Source: Bisporella sp. PMI_857
Taxonomy: Eukaryota; Ascomycota; Leotiomycetes; Helotiales; Helotiaceae
Assembly: GCA_021307315.1 (NCBI GenBank)
Contig: JAJSPD010000110.1
Location: 1 to 64,000 of the forward strand
DNA: 64,000 nt
Direction of reading: 5' to 3'
Shown here: positions 18,964 to 30,485 of the stretch, piece after piece
Position numbering within the stretch: the stretch's first letter is position 1
How the letters are laid out: every line of letters starts with the position of its first letter
Made by a program: the position numbers and the translations under genes
The notes under the pieces: generated by a model
Seen by the model: only the letters and a program-made list of their open reading frames with translations
Databases searched by the model: none
Told to the model about the DNA's origin: nothing

Positions 18964-20971
18964 TGCGTACAGGGTTCTCAAAGCGATGATTACTTGCAAG
19001 GGTGATATCCAGTTGTGTGGGGTAGGTTGTGCTGGTGGCCGTTTCAAAATCTTTCCGCTTCAAAATTAGAAGAGCTTGCCTGATGTGCCTCGGCAAAACC
19101 TCGGCAGATATGCAAGCCATCAGCTTGATGACGGAGCCGTGACCAATTTCATCAGCCTTTCTGACTACGACATGTTCAAGCTCCTTGAATTCTACCAAAT
19201 CCAGCATCGTTCCTCAAGGCTCTTTTGGCTAAACCGCTCGCGGTTTGCATCACCTGTTTTACAAGGAACCCCGAGCATTTGGATTCACGTGATAAGCCAT
19301 TTGCGGCTTATCTTTGCCCTAAGACCTCAAGTGCCCATGTGTGGTCCACAGGACTGGTTGTAAAACTGGATTTTGGGTATGGTTGTACGGTTGTAAAATC
19401 TTGCTTGTTCTCTAACTAGGTGAATGAGCCCAAAATACAGTATCGCTCAACATGCCATGTCACGTGCCAAAGCCTGGATAATTGCTATGCCATTAATTCC
19501 CTTAGTACTAACAAGGGGAGCCAGGTTGGGGTGATATAGGGAGAGGGTGCAGGTTATCGTCCACAAAACAATTGTCATCGACATCATACCATGCCCCATG
19601 GCAAGCCAGATCAGTTGGCTTGTTCAGATCGGCAAACCCACCAACTAAAGCTGCAGCAGAAGAGGAGGCAGGTTTGGGTTCGAGGTCGTCAGCCTCACCA
19701 TCTTGAAACATTACCGGTCTGTCTGGGAATAGTCAGAGACTGCTGGCTATTTGGCTATGGACATTGTGATTACCTCAAATTCATTGGCCGTTGCCCCTAC
19801 TATTAGTCGATGTAGACTCTGCTGGATTGAGACGACTTCAACTTGTGTCAAAAGTCAGCTTGTCGAGACACTTGAAAAGATCCTCCGGGATCTGGTATGC
19901 AACCCCCCAAAGTTTTCCCCGTAAATGTGGAGCCGGCATCTTTTTGAGGTTACGATTGGCGGGGCTTTGATTGTGGACTGCGGTTTCCAAGACGGATTAG
20001 GCATCTTCATTTCTGAAATATACTCAGATCGTACCTTGACCGTTGGTTCCACTATCCACAGGTTAGACTCCAAATTCACGCCCGTGATGCTCACTCGCCG
20101 ATGCGGACTCGAGGGAGCCGGTGCGATTGTCTACTGTATAATTATACTGTTTTCTGCGGCAATGCTGGTTGATTTTGAATGTGAGTTCGGACCCACATGC
20201 GACACAGACCACCCAGCCCACACTGCCTACCTGATCTATGCCAACCATATCTGCCACACCCAGTAGGGCGGCCGAATTCCCCGGATACTACATCCTCCAT
20301 GCCCCCCACTATGCACGTCACAATGCGGCTCATTTGCGCCAATACCACCTTGTCTTCAAGCAACCTTAAATGCTACTCGACATGGCAAGGAAAACTAAGA
20401 TGTGATTAGAGGTGCTAATGATCACACTGCATCCAATGAAATGGTGAAAACAAATGTCATTGATGACTGTGCAAAGTATGACTCACTAGCCCGCCTGCCT
20501 ATCCTTCCACCAACGACGCTATTGCCAACTAACTTGGCGTAACCCCCAATCAGATCTGCATATAGAATTAACTTCCATGAGAGGCAATGGTGTTGTCAGT
20601 CAGTGAGTGGTCACTCAATCTCGGCATACAAAATGGTTTGGCATCTTGATCTTCTAGTTTAAACGCACAAATTGTCGCCCAATTGTGAGAGATTGTCTGG
20701 CGCTTATTGTGCATGAGCTGGGCTTTCATTGGTCGTTGTTTGGCTGGAGCCGCAAACTAGCCGATTTAGGTGTACAGTACTGTCTGTAGCTTGTAATTGA
20801 ATCCCTTGTTCGCGATAAGATAAAACTATCACGTCCAAAAATCAGCAATTGATGTCCAATCCCACCAAAAATCCCAACCCATCCTCGGACCCGGCCTTCC
20901 CTTAGCCATCCAAGAGACCTCCAGACTACACCATTTTCCGCCTGTTTGCATCAAAAAAAAATCAAAATCCA
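18964..20971. other. Upstream flank of HET-ankyrin gene and uncharacterised DNA
   Basis: 18964-19342 is the probable promoter/leader. 19343-19513 is copy 2 of the dispersed repeat. In 19514-20970 several 60-113-codon frames overlap on both strands (for example 19925-20266 plus and 19855-20094 minus) with no recognised domain; none is called. Confidence 0.4.
19343..19513. repeat. Dispersed 170-bp repeat, copy 2
   Basis: Same orientation and near-identical to 12468-12639. Here it lies about 380 bp upstream of the HET-ankyrin start codon. Confidence 0.8.
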
Positions 20972-23180
20972 ATGTCCAGCACCCGAGAGCAGATACCATC
21001 TCGTCGAAAGAGATACCACGAAGAAGCAGACCTAACGACTGACAGACCGTTCAAATCACAGTCCCCAAAACAGTACAAGCTCCATTCTGCCGAATTTTAC
21101 GACTGTTTATCGAAAGTGTGGCTTACTCGTCGAGCATTGAAAGAGCTCAATCGAAGAACAAGTCCAACTAACCGCCCTACCAGCTGCAGCACCTCGACAC
21201 GTACACTAAGAAAGTACTTTGAAGCAAATCTTTTGATTTGCTAGACACGGTGGGCCAGACTTGCGCGATCTACGAAAGGTAAGTTGGAGTTACTAAAGCT
21301 TGGTCGTCGTTGCTAATCTTTTTAGTATCCTGTGCTAACAGACGTTCATATTTCACATACGATGAGTTCAAACCGTTACTCCTGAAGTTCTGGCAGCAAG
21401 CGGACCAAATCTACAGCGCCGACAAGCACGTCGTCGAAAAGCAGACGATCTTCCGCCTATGACAACGATTTTGAACAACACCTTGTTGACCACAATGTTT
21501 ATCCTGAAGAGTATGACTATCCTGATAACCGCAAAACTCCAGATCCTGACACTTAGATGAACTCAATCGAATTTCGCCACAAGCGAGACTATCTCTTTCC
21601 CTTTCCAAATTCCTAATTCGTTCGTCTGAAACTTCAAGCGGAAAAATAATCGGGTGATTGGTGAGGGCGAAGTAATGAAAGGCTTAGTCCCTATAAAATG
21701 TGGTACTTTTGATATTCCAAATAAGCAGAATCTGCAATTTACGCGGCTTGAGCCAATAGCTGGCGGTGCTACCGTTGATGGCAAACCAAACTTTAAGGAT
21801 GGAGCTTGCGTTGAAGAAATCGACAAGCAGGTCCAAAAAGACTTGGGACCTTTAATTATTCGGCAAATGACTGAAATACCACTGTTTTTGTTTGCCTCTT
21901 ACTGAAATACCATTACTATGGTATTTCAGTCAATCACCAACAAAAGGATGGTATTTCAGAAAGAAAGATACAACTTTTATAAGCAACCTATAATAGAAAT
22001 AAAAGTACTCTAATTACAAAGAACCCTGAATCGCTCAATATCACGCACTTCCATACGCCTTTCCTGACTTTGTAGAATAACGGATTTCTAGAGGTGTTTC
22101 AACCATATACTCGTGATTAGCCTCGAATAAGTCACTAGGCACGTCTGAAAGCTCGTCGCTACTAAGAAGATCGCCGACAATATCTACTTCCTTTTGTATA
22201 ACCTCCTCTCTAGCATATTGCATATTTAGCTCTATATCAAGGCGCTGAGCTTGACGCTCTTGCTCTTCGTCATCCAGCTCGAATGATGGTATACCAGTAA
22301 GAAAAGTGTTTTACAGTAGTATTACTAGTATACCATCATTTTACGTGCTTTTGACTGAAATACCATCATTTTCTCTTGGCTTCAAAATGATGGTATTTCA
22401 GTAAGAGGCAAACCAAAACAGTGGTATATGAGAATTTCGGGTAAAAAACAGTGGTATTTCAGTCATTTGCCGTTAATTATTCCTACGGGACATTGAACAG
22501 CTCCTGTAGCGCCCAACTTCTTTTTGGAAGCGAAAGGGCCTGAGGGAAGTGCAGGTGTAGCGAAACGACAGCTTGTTATGACGGTGCTCTGGGTGCCCGT
22601 GCTATGCATAAGCTTCGATCATATGGGGAAGATAAACCTGTTTACGACAGTAGTGCTTACATTATTTCCGCAACTTATCACACCGGGACTGGCACACTCC
22701 AGATGTACACTACCCATCCTATGTAGGCGCTTGATTCATCTACCGAGTACCACATGACTCAGGTAAGAGCTTCTGCATTAGCAAGCGATACCGACTCATC
22801 TCGACGAAGCGTAAGTGCATTTCGTAATGCTAAAGACTGGGCACAAGAACAGCGCGTTGCGATTATCTTAGCTGCTAATGAAGAAGTGATGCTGACATGA
22901 TTCAGGTCAACACTTAGGGCTAACTGGCAATCTCGACTCCTTCCGGCAAGGTGCATCCGCGTTCCGCAATGCCAGGGACTGGGTTCAGGAATAGCGTAAT
23001 TCATTCATCGCAGCTGCAAACGAAAGAGCAAAACTCAAGGACACTGAGCCTTCGTATGAGACATCCGATCAGGACGACGTCGATGACATTGCAGATATAA
23101 GTATCAAAGACAGTGAGCTTGCTTATGAGACATCTGATCATAACGATGTCAGCGACATCGCAGATACCAGGAGGCTATAG
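20972..23180 (+). pseudogene. Decayed DUF7924-type fungal gene with element insertion
   Basis: Starts MSSTREQIPSRRKRY and continues in pieces through YDNDFEQHLVDHNVYPEEYD, GEVMKGLVPIKCGTFDIPN, CVEEIDKQVQKDLGP, FFLEAKGPEGSAGVAKR, EYHMTQVRA and FRNAKDWAQEQR, in the order found in the DUF7924 family of filamentous fungi (function unknown). A plausible intron lies near 21276-21330 (GTAAGT...CTAATCTTTTTAG). Many stops and frame changes occur, and the C-terminal FRNA.DW.QE segment is present twice (about 22795-22880 and 22935-23020). A 612-bp Mutator-like element splits the reading at 21861. Not functional. Confidence 0.7.
21852..22481. mobile_element. Mutator-like non-autonomous TIR element, perfect 9-bp duplication
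   Basis: 21861-22472 has 29-bp perfectly inverted ends (CGGCAAATGACTGAAATACC...), flanked by TTAATTATT at 21852-21860 and 22473-22481. A 9-bp duplication is typical of Mutator-like elements. The minus strand at 22041-22320 retains a reading (REEVIQKEVDIVGDLLSSDE, FEANHEYMVETPLEIRY) that resembles one at 56341-56690, probably a captured or ancestral internal coding tail. Removing one duplication copy restores the host reading LGPLIIP. Confidence 0.88.
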
Positions 23181-24324
23181 ACACGCAAAACACAGTGGCA
23201 GAAGCTCCGATAAATGATCAGCTTTACACGTCACAATAAGATTTTCAAGGATATTTATCTAGCCAGCCATCTACTTTCCAATCATTCAGTCACAATAATA
23301 AGCTAGTGGAATCTCATTCATCAACCTTCAACTCGTCCGGTTGCTGTTCGAAACAGCTATCCAAACCAGGAGTCCGATAGCTCAGCCGACGAACTTGCTC
23401 TCAATACTTACGCGACAACCGCAGCTTCCAACAAACGGAATAAGTTATCGACAGAGACGGCTTCTAAAGTTGCGTGCTATAAAGATCAGAGTTCCCATCG
23501 AAGGCATCGTTCTAAAAGATAGCGCTGGCTAACACCGAAGAGAATAATGAGATTAAAGGAAGCAAGCTTAGTGTCTGCTATTTTGGACGTGGTTTCCCGC
23601 CCTGGCAGGTCGAAAGACCGCAACAGAGAACGAGAAGAATTGCGAGCTCGGGAACTTCTCCAGCGTCTTCTAGCAAGGCCAAGGCGAGAATGTTATAAAA
23701 TTTGGTTGTGTTCTGGGTGACCAGCATAACGCCGTACTTTGTGAACTTCACATATATCATGCTCTGGCGCCAGGTTCCCACTGCAGTTGTATTGTCTCTC
23801 GATAGCTACTCAACCGGGACAAATGTCTGAAAGAGACTTTATCCTTCCGTTGACCAATCCCAACTGTCTTTCTCCTTCTTCACAGTCCTGGGGACGACGT
23901 TTGTAATCCAGTAGCTTCATATTATGAGGAAATGAGCCCTAGCAGCTTGACTGGAATGGTTGATCACAGCGCATTTGCATTCACGATTTGTGGTGGATTT
24001 TGTAACAGATTACGACTCATCACTGCACAGTTCATTGCTAAATGGCGATCTCAACGCCGTCGAACCCTTAGATACCGCCTTTCCGTCAACCTACAATTTG
24101 TCCGACGCGTGCCTTGCTCTGGGAAGTGAAAAAGGCATAGAGAAGGGTTTTTACATGGGGATATCAGTCTCCAGGGTGGCCGCGAGACAAGTAAGGTTGC
24201 AATCGGAGAGGCATTGCGACATTGCATGAAGATCAGTGCCACGGCAGCCACAAGGCTGATAAAGACTATACGAACTATGCTAATAGTAAAAACTTTATTT
24301 AATTATTTTTGTTTATAGATTACA
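23181..24324. other. No supported gene
   Basis: Short frames only (for example 23960-24229, 89 codons). No repeat family was recognised. It is probably the decayed 3' flank of the DUF7924-type relic. Confidence 0.35.
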
Positions 24325-24505
24325 TGTCACGAACACGGTCCTATAAGCCTGGAATGGCAGCTTGCAGGTGCTTCAATACGAAAATACTAAAATAAGGAGA
24401 GAAAAGTAAGAACCCGGGAGCTGTCGACTAAGTCAAGCTTCCAGGCCATGGGCCAGTAGTCCCAGTAAAGGAACACACGCGGGTCGGTCACGCGCTAACA
24501 GTGAC
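24325..24505 (-). repeat. LTR family H
   Basis: 181 bp bounded by TGTCACGAAC and AACAGTGACA. A partial relative (AATACGAAAATACTAAA...AAGGAGA) occurs at about 41755-41840. No target duplication was seen; internal retroelement sequence appears to lie to its right. Confidence 0.6.
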
Positions 24506-24991
24506 ATCGAGGTGGTTCGTGATCCTATTTTACACGCTCCTCTACAAGCCCGTTGACGCTCTCTGCCTCTAGCTCTACCCTTGGCTTTACCTCTGGCACA
24601 ACTTCCTCCGCAGGTAATATAACCATTTTGGCCTTTTTAGGTACTTATTCGAAGCTGTCTGTCGGAATACCTACCACGTAGCAAAGGGCGTAGTAGCTAT
24701 TGAATACGCTCTTGCTGATGCGGCTCTGGTATTCGTTATTTTGATTGTTCTAAGCTACGGCCTATTGCCAGATAAATATAGGTGATAGAAGACCCACAAT
24801 TCCCGCGACCCGGTGGATCGCGTGAAGCTATGTACATGCATTCCGATAGGTATTTTATAGCAGAGTATTTAGTACGTAATTGTAACAAACGCTTTTCGTA
24901 TTAGCTGATTGTTGGAACATGAATAATGCTTTGCCACAAAGCATTAAAAGCAGGCTAATTATCTTTTAGTATACCTTTACAGTAAGCTAAT
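24506..24991 (-). mobile_element. Internal remnant of a retroelement
   Basis: On the minus strand, next to the family-H LTR, a reading ending VELEAESVNGLVEERVK is followed by a stop and then the LTR, the arrangement of a pol 3' end. The part around 24650-24850 (GTTCTAAGCTACGG, CCGGTGGATC, TACATGCATTCC) is related to 37600-37810. Too decayed for a family call. Confidence 0.45.
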
Positions 24992-25616
24992 TGTAACAAC
25001 TCAAGGCGGACAGGGATCTCGATCCGTAGATGTAACAAACAGAGGGCAGCAGGAGGGATTGCAATATAGCAGGTAAGGACACGTATGTTTTAAAGACACA
25101 TGACTGGCAAATGCAAAAGTAATAGTATTGTATTGATATGAAATATAGGCCTATGAATCTATGAAAGACTCAAGCTTGCCCTCTTTCAAGGAGTTCTGGC
25201 TTCGTTGTATATCCTTCGCCCCTCGACTGTGTGGTATTCCTTTTCTACAGTGTCACCAAGCTTGTGACTTTGGTAACCCTTAAAGTACTCTGGCAGCTGA
25301 AGCCCACGACAGTCTAGGTCATACGCTTTGTAGCGGCTGCAAGCCTGTACCTGCTGTAGCTGCAAGCCTGTGGCTGGCCATGGGCTGTTTATACCGTTTG
25401 CGGTCCTGAAAGTACTGCAGCTGAAAACTTTAATTCCTCTCGTAAGGAATCTTATTCCATATCCGGGGTCTTGAACTAGTTTGATGGATCCTGGCTGTTA
25501 CAGTAGATCAGGGAGAAGGACTCAAAGGTATGAATGGCTATCAATTGCCATAATGAAGAGAACAAGCTACAGACAGAAGAAGGGAAGGAAAGCAGTGCTT
25601 TATATACAGGAGACCG
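24992..25616 (-). repeat. Family-A LTR fragment split by a family-B LTR
   Basis: 24992-25030 (TGTAACAACTCAAGG...GTAGA) and 25508-25616 (TCAGGGAGAAGG...TATATACAGGAGACC) are the two parts of one reverse family-A LTR. The GC-rich end is missing after 25616. Confidence 0.85.
25026..25507 (-). mobile_element. Solo LTR family B nested in family-A LTR, 5-bp duplication GTAGA
   Basis: 25031-25502 (472 bp), TGTAACAAAC...GGCTGTTACA, with GTAGA at 25026-25030 and 25503-25507. Longer than the 7124-7454 copy owing to a larger repeat-rich interior. Confidence 0.9.
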
Positions 25617-27532
25617 TTCAATATGAAAAGTATAGTAATGCTGTGCTGCCCAGGCTTGAATTGAAGCATATAGCCTCTGGAGGTAGTGGCATAGACGTAG
25701 AAGCGGAAAAAGCTTCTGGTGACGGTGAAAGTAGCACTCGTGGTGGAAAGACTGAAACGGAAAGTTGAGAATCCATTCTTGTTATGCAACATTGTACAGC
25801 GTGCATTAATTGCAAGCAAAACTACAGTGCAAATAGATGCAGACGCGACGCGCGATCATTTTTGGTGGGGTGATAGGGTGGTAGGTTTTGCAGGGTCGAC
25901 TAATCCAAATTATGAACATACCATGGGCGGTAAGAGTATTGGTTCCCGTTGACGCCGGGGCGTCAATGCATTGGGACCCCTGGGGTAGGCGTACCTGGAC
26001 CCTCAGCTACCTGGATCCTCAAATCCTAACATTACCCCTCTCGTCTTTCTTGATCCTGTCGATATCTTGCTAGGCGCCGAGACTCGGCCGCTTCCTCGTT
26101 TTCAATGATTATAGCAACTTCAATAGGCGCACGGGGTTTGGCTAATGAAGGTCTGATTGGGGCTAAGGAGCGCTTAGCCTTGAGATGCAGCCTCGCAAGT
26201 GCGAAAGGTGGGACAATAATTGCTTTTGCAGGTAAAGGCTTGCATGATGGCGTTTCCATCTTCCGCAACTTCCCATTAAATGCGAATATACCTTTGGCGC
26301 GCATGGGATGTTCATGCAAGACAGAATGTGAAAGTGCCTAGCAATTGTTTGTAGAGCCTCTGAAAGTGTTTCAGCCTGCTGATCCGTTGACAGAATTGCC
26401 TAGAACTAGCTGTTTAGATGCTCTCTACATTATTCTGCATGATTTTCTAAAACATGTCGCAAATAGCATAGTTATTAATGGTTCAGTGAGAATCTGCTGG
26501 CTGTTTTGTGGTTCCAGTTATTTTAAAGTTAAGCTATCAACAAATAGTTGCATTGAAGTAATATTCATGACTTACTCCAGTGATGTATCAAAGACTTTTG
26601 AGGTCTTACTGATAAGAACCGCAGCCGTATAATAGTCATATAGTTATGTAATCAAGAGCAGATACAATGTAAAATATAGGCTTTGAATATATCTGTAGCA
26701 GGCCTTACATTTGCTACCTGCATAACAAGGCATAGTTAATTTAAAGTTATTTAACTGGTCAAAGCGCAACAGGCCGTCAGGCTGGCATGGGGCTATGTTA
26801 CATCCCGGATCTACAGGGGTTCGTATCCTTTTGGAGGCTAGCCGGGGTGCTTGAGTCGTCAGCGGCACGAGAAGTGGAGAAAATGCTCCTACTCAGAGGT
26901 CCAAAGCGAGGCTTATCTTGGCTTTCGTCGCTCGGTCTGCCATAACACGCAAGTAGATTTTAATTTTTCGAAACCTCACAAGCCAAGATGGCGAAGTCAA
27001 GTTAGAGAGGTGGCTAGCTACAAACACAACTAATCAGTGCCAATAAAACGGAATCTCGACATGACTTCCTGAACCTACGCTCAGAGCACGCTGGAGGCTT
27101 TATGATTAACATTTGCGAATAATTCGGCATGCGACTTCGAGAAGCCTCTCCACACGCACTTAGCTCACGTAGCGGCTATATCATTTGATGGGATTCAACT
27201 CATTAGACGCCGTAGTGTTGTCTCGAGAATGTGCGTGGCTGTTGTACCTGATACGCAGAATTATTGACGACCAATTGATAGACACTGAGTTCCGCTCAAG
27301 ACAACATGGCGGGATAAGACCCATGCGGCGCCGAGTTAGGGTTTGAGATCTATTTATATCCGTCCAAGGCTAGTTAAGTTTCTGGGGGGTACTCGCACCG
27401 GATTCTTGATTCCTACATAGTTCACATTCATTCTTCGCTCTTCTCACGAAGTCGTTGCATCGAAAATATTGCATATCTGGCCTCATGTAGTTGAGTACCC
27501 TGCTCCTTATTACCCGCAAAGTATCCAGCAAT
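25617..27532. other. About 1.9 kb without a supported gene
   Basis: Short overlapping frames only. 25860-26030 is G-rich with a small perfect hairpin (TTGACGCCGGGGCGTCAA). The minus-strand frame at 26032-26319 is Ala/Arg/Glu-rich without a match. The last 150 bp are the likely promoter of the membrane-protein gene. Confidence 0.35.
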
Positions 27533-29721
27533 ATGTCAATAAAGTTGCCAACTGGCCCTATAGCCGATAATATCCACACTGGCTTTTGGATTAATCGTTC
27601 GTTTAGCGCATTTCGAGGAGCGACACTTACATTAGATCAACAAACTGGTGCTTTATTAATCGCGTTTCTCGCTTTATTTATCGGCGCGGCAGGGCGTAGT
27701 CTATGGAAGATCATTTGCTTCGTACTTTACCTAGCCTTTTCGAGAATTGCGGCCCAGGATGGGGTTTATCATCAACGACAAGCTATTTTGCGAAATACTT
27801 CCCTGGCCCATAATACAGCTTTAGCTTTATTGCAAACAAGCTTTGTTTGGCGTAAAAGAACGCAAATGGTTCATCGGAGATTGCTTCCAGTTGCGTTGTT
27901 GGCTGCCATCATTTCAGTAGCTTCTGTGGCACTAGGTAAGTTTTACTCAGCTGTAAGTTAGTTGTAGCTAAATTTGTCGTTTTTGTAGGTGTTTTATCAT
28001 CGCGAGTATCGATAAACACGACAAATGAAGCGCTGATTGCCGGTAAGGAGTGTGGCGCACTTCCTTTATCTGACCCCATATTCTCGGATTTTGAACGATA
28101 TTCAATTTACTCCAACCAATTGGCCATCAAGGCTTTTACACACGCAATACAGTGTTACATCGAAGTTCAGAGCAAACTACCTGAGAGTTGCAACAAATTC
28201 GTAATACCAGCACTGCCTTATACCTTAGATGGAAATGCCTCGTGTCCTTTTGCGGCAGAATTATGCAAATCTAGTACTGGCAACCTTTTGCTTAGCTCTG
28301 GCGACTTAGATTCATTTAATCATCTAGGCTTTAATATAAACCCGCGCTTCGTTCTGCGCCATCAGACTCATTGCGCACCACTGGAAACAATAAATTTCAC
28401 CGAAATAATTACAGCACAAAATTCTTCGAAGCGCTTCCTGACATACAAGTATGGGTCTTCTGAGGACCAACCTTTTGTTTACCAATTTGAATTAGATAAA
28501 AAAAGGCCTACTGGAAGCCTTACGTCCGACGGGGACTACAAAATTACGTCAGTTTCTTTTTATTATGTGCTTGGGGAAAAAAAGATCATGTTCTCAACTT
28601 ACAGTAATTCTTTTACGTGAAGAGCTAATAAGTAACAGGTATGGCGGAGACTCGGACTATCAATTCATTTCTCAATTTAACCAATCACAAGGAACAGTAA
28701 CGCTTTCATTCTTGGATGCTTCCGACATTCTAACGGCAAACGAAACTTATGATCCTTGGTTTTCAGGAACAACTCTAGTTAAAGACACGTCACTAAGTGG
28801 CGCTTTATCGTTCTATAAGGCTGCCGGTGTTTTGGGGTGTGTGACACAGCAGTTTTTTTGCAACCTAAGCCTTCCGCAGGCTACACGATGCATAGATATT
28901 TTTGCTGGAAATACCACATATGCTCTGTCCAAAACTTGGTCAGACGCACAAGATCAATCAATTATCCGCCCTATTCTGGCGACACTAGAAACGGGAGTCT
29001 TAGAGCAAATGTACTCTTTGCGTGGTGTGCCGTCACTCCTTTCTCGGAAGACTATTGTAGGAAATTTTCAGTCATTAGCCATTCCTAATAATATGTGGCA
29101 ACTTGAGCGAGCATACCTTTACGTAGTAAATTTAGCTTTCTTGCAGCATGCAGCGGTCGAGTATGCGAGAGGACTTTGGACTGGCGAAGCCAATGACTAC
29201 TGCGGAGTCGACAACGAATGTCAAAGAATCTGCTATAGCCAGGTTCGTGCTTTTACAACTCTCGAATTCTATCACTAACTTTGGGTTTACAGAAAGTTAG
29301 ATCCGAAAAGCACTTCTCTTTCAGTGTATGGATCCTTATTTTCATTCTACTTATGGGAAGCACTGTTGTATTCTTGGCGACATTTATAGAACAAGTCTTT
29401 GCATTTATATGTTTGCTTCCTTTACTACGCTCCAGTCAAAAGCTTGCATATAGTCACGCTGAATGGCAGGCAAGTTCGGCACTCCAGTTGCAACGACTAG
29501 TGCACGAGAACCTCGGTTTAGGTAACTGGTCAAGGACAGATAAGTCAGTTCCTGTGACCGAAATGGGAGATCTGCTTGGAGTATTAGATATTAGTGACGC
29601 AAAGCACACTCGCATGACACAGCCTAGGGTAGAAATGTTCGACATAGACGTGGCTAAAAGAAATATGGGCGTTGAAGCTAGAGCTTGTTATTCTAAGGTC
29701 TCTAGTACTGAGCTAATATAA
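27533..29721 (+). CDS. Fungal multi-TM membrane protein of unknown function (one frame break)
   Basis: Begins MSIKLPTGPIADNIHTGFW, typical of a large uncharacterised membrane-protein family of filamentous ascomycetes. Intron 1 is 27936-27988 (GTAAGT...TAG, joining VALG to VLSSRVS); a last intron is 29243-29292 (GTTCGT...CACTAAC...CAG). TM segments: about residues 39-70 (ALLIAFLALFIGAAG), 120-136 (LLPVALLAAIISVASVAL) and near the C-terminus (FSVWILIFILLMGSTVVFL). Between them lies a large, probably extracytoplasmic domain with conserved Cys and NxT/NxS sites. The frame changes close to 28577-28583, a run of seven A; this is either a real frameshift (pseudogene) or a sequencing error. No other damage is seen. 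Confidence 0.72.
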
Positions 29722-29842
29722 GTTGTAGGCGTTGAGCGGCCAAGCCTATTGGATGGTGTTGGCTTAGTAATCTCTTGACGCCGTTACCCTATTTATCATT
29801 CTCTAGTCTCTAGATAGTCCTACAATAAAATACGTATGCTAT

Positions 29843-29889
29843 AACAAACAGAGGGCAGCAGGAGGGATTGCAATATAGCAGGTGAGGAC
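29843..29889 (-). repeat. Family-B LTR fragment
   Basis: 47 bp matching the start of reverse family-B copies (AACAAACAGAGGGCAGCAGG...), cut at 29889 by the family-G LTR. Confidence 0.75.
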
Positions 29890-30270
29890 TGTCAGGAATC
29901 GGCTTTACGTAAGTAGGCCAAGGAGCTAGAAATCTCTTCCTCATCTACGGCTCAGAACTGTAGACAATATCATCATCCGTAACGCTCTTACAAGCCTGTA
30001 TATTCCATCGCCGTGATGCCCTCACAGATCCTCTAATTGATTCCCTGCCTAATAGAATACATTTCTGACACATGCGTTCCCATTTGAGAGAACGAGAAAT
30101 ACACAATGATAGTGAGGAAGAATTGGGGATGCCGTTCAGGCTCTCTATTGTTGTCTATGTGTGTGTAAGAATATAGATCTGTAGTAATTTGTGTGTGTGA
30201 AAAGTCTTCCGTGCTAGCGTTCTCCACTTAGTCAGAGACATGTCAGCTACCTAGATCTCAAATCTCGACA
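29890..30270. repeat. LTR family G (381 bp)
   Basis: TGTCAGGAATCGG...CAAATCTCGACA. The right half recurs at 47709-47897 (GGGGATGCCGTTCAGGCTCT...), the left end at 36079-36185 (TGTCATGAATTGGCTTACGT). It contains GT-rich runs. No target duplication was found. Confidence 0.65.
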
Positions 30271-30485
30271 CCGCTGCGACCTCAACCAGTCCCAGAAGGA
30301 CTCTGGTGGCGGAGTTATAGTAACGAGGCCATTGAGATTGGGTCGTTCAAAATCATACCGCGCCTGTTCAGTCGCCATCAACTCATGGACTCTATTGGCG
30401 CTGTAGACGTCTTGGTAATAGATGGCCTGTTCAAGATGAAGTTGAAGATCTCGTACTTCGATGATATTGGTAGAGAATTTTGCTC

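Noticed and set aside
19855..20363. Overlapping minus-strand frames possibly forming a spliced gene
   Set aside because: No recognisable domain and no consistent set of splice sites joining them.
25740..26030. G-rich stretch and hairpin as a regulatory RNA or quadruplex element
   Set aside because: Only one small hairpin and scattered G runs; no conserved structure or neighbouring gene to support a function.
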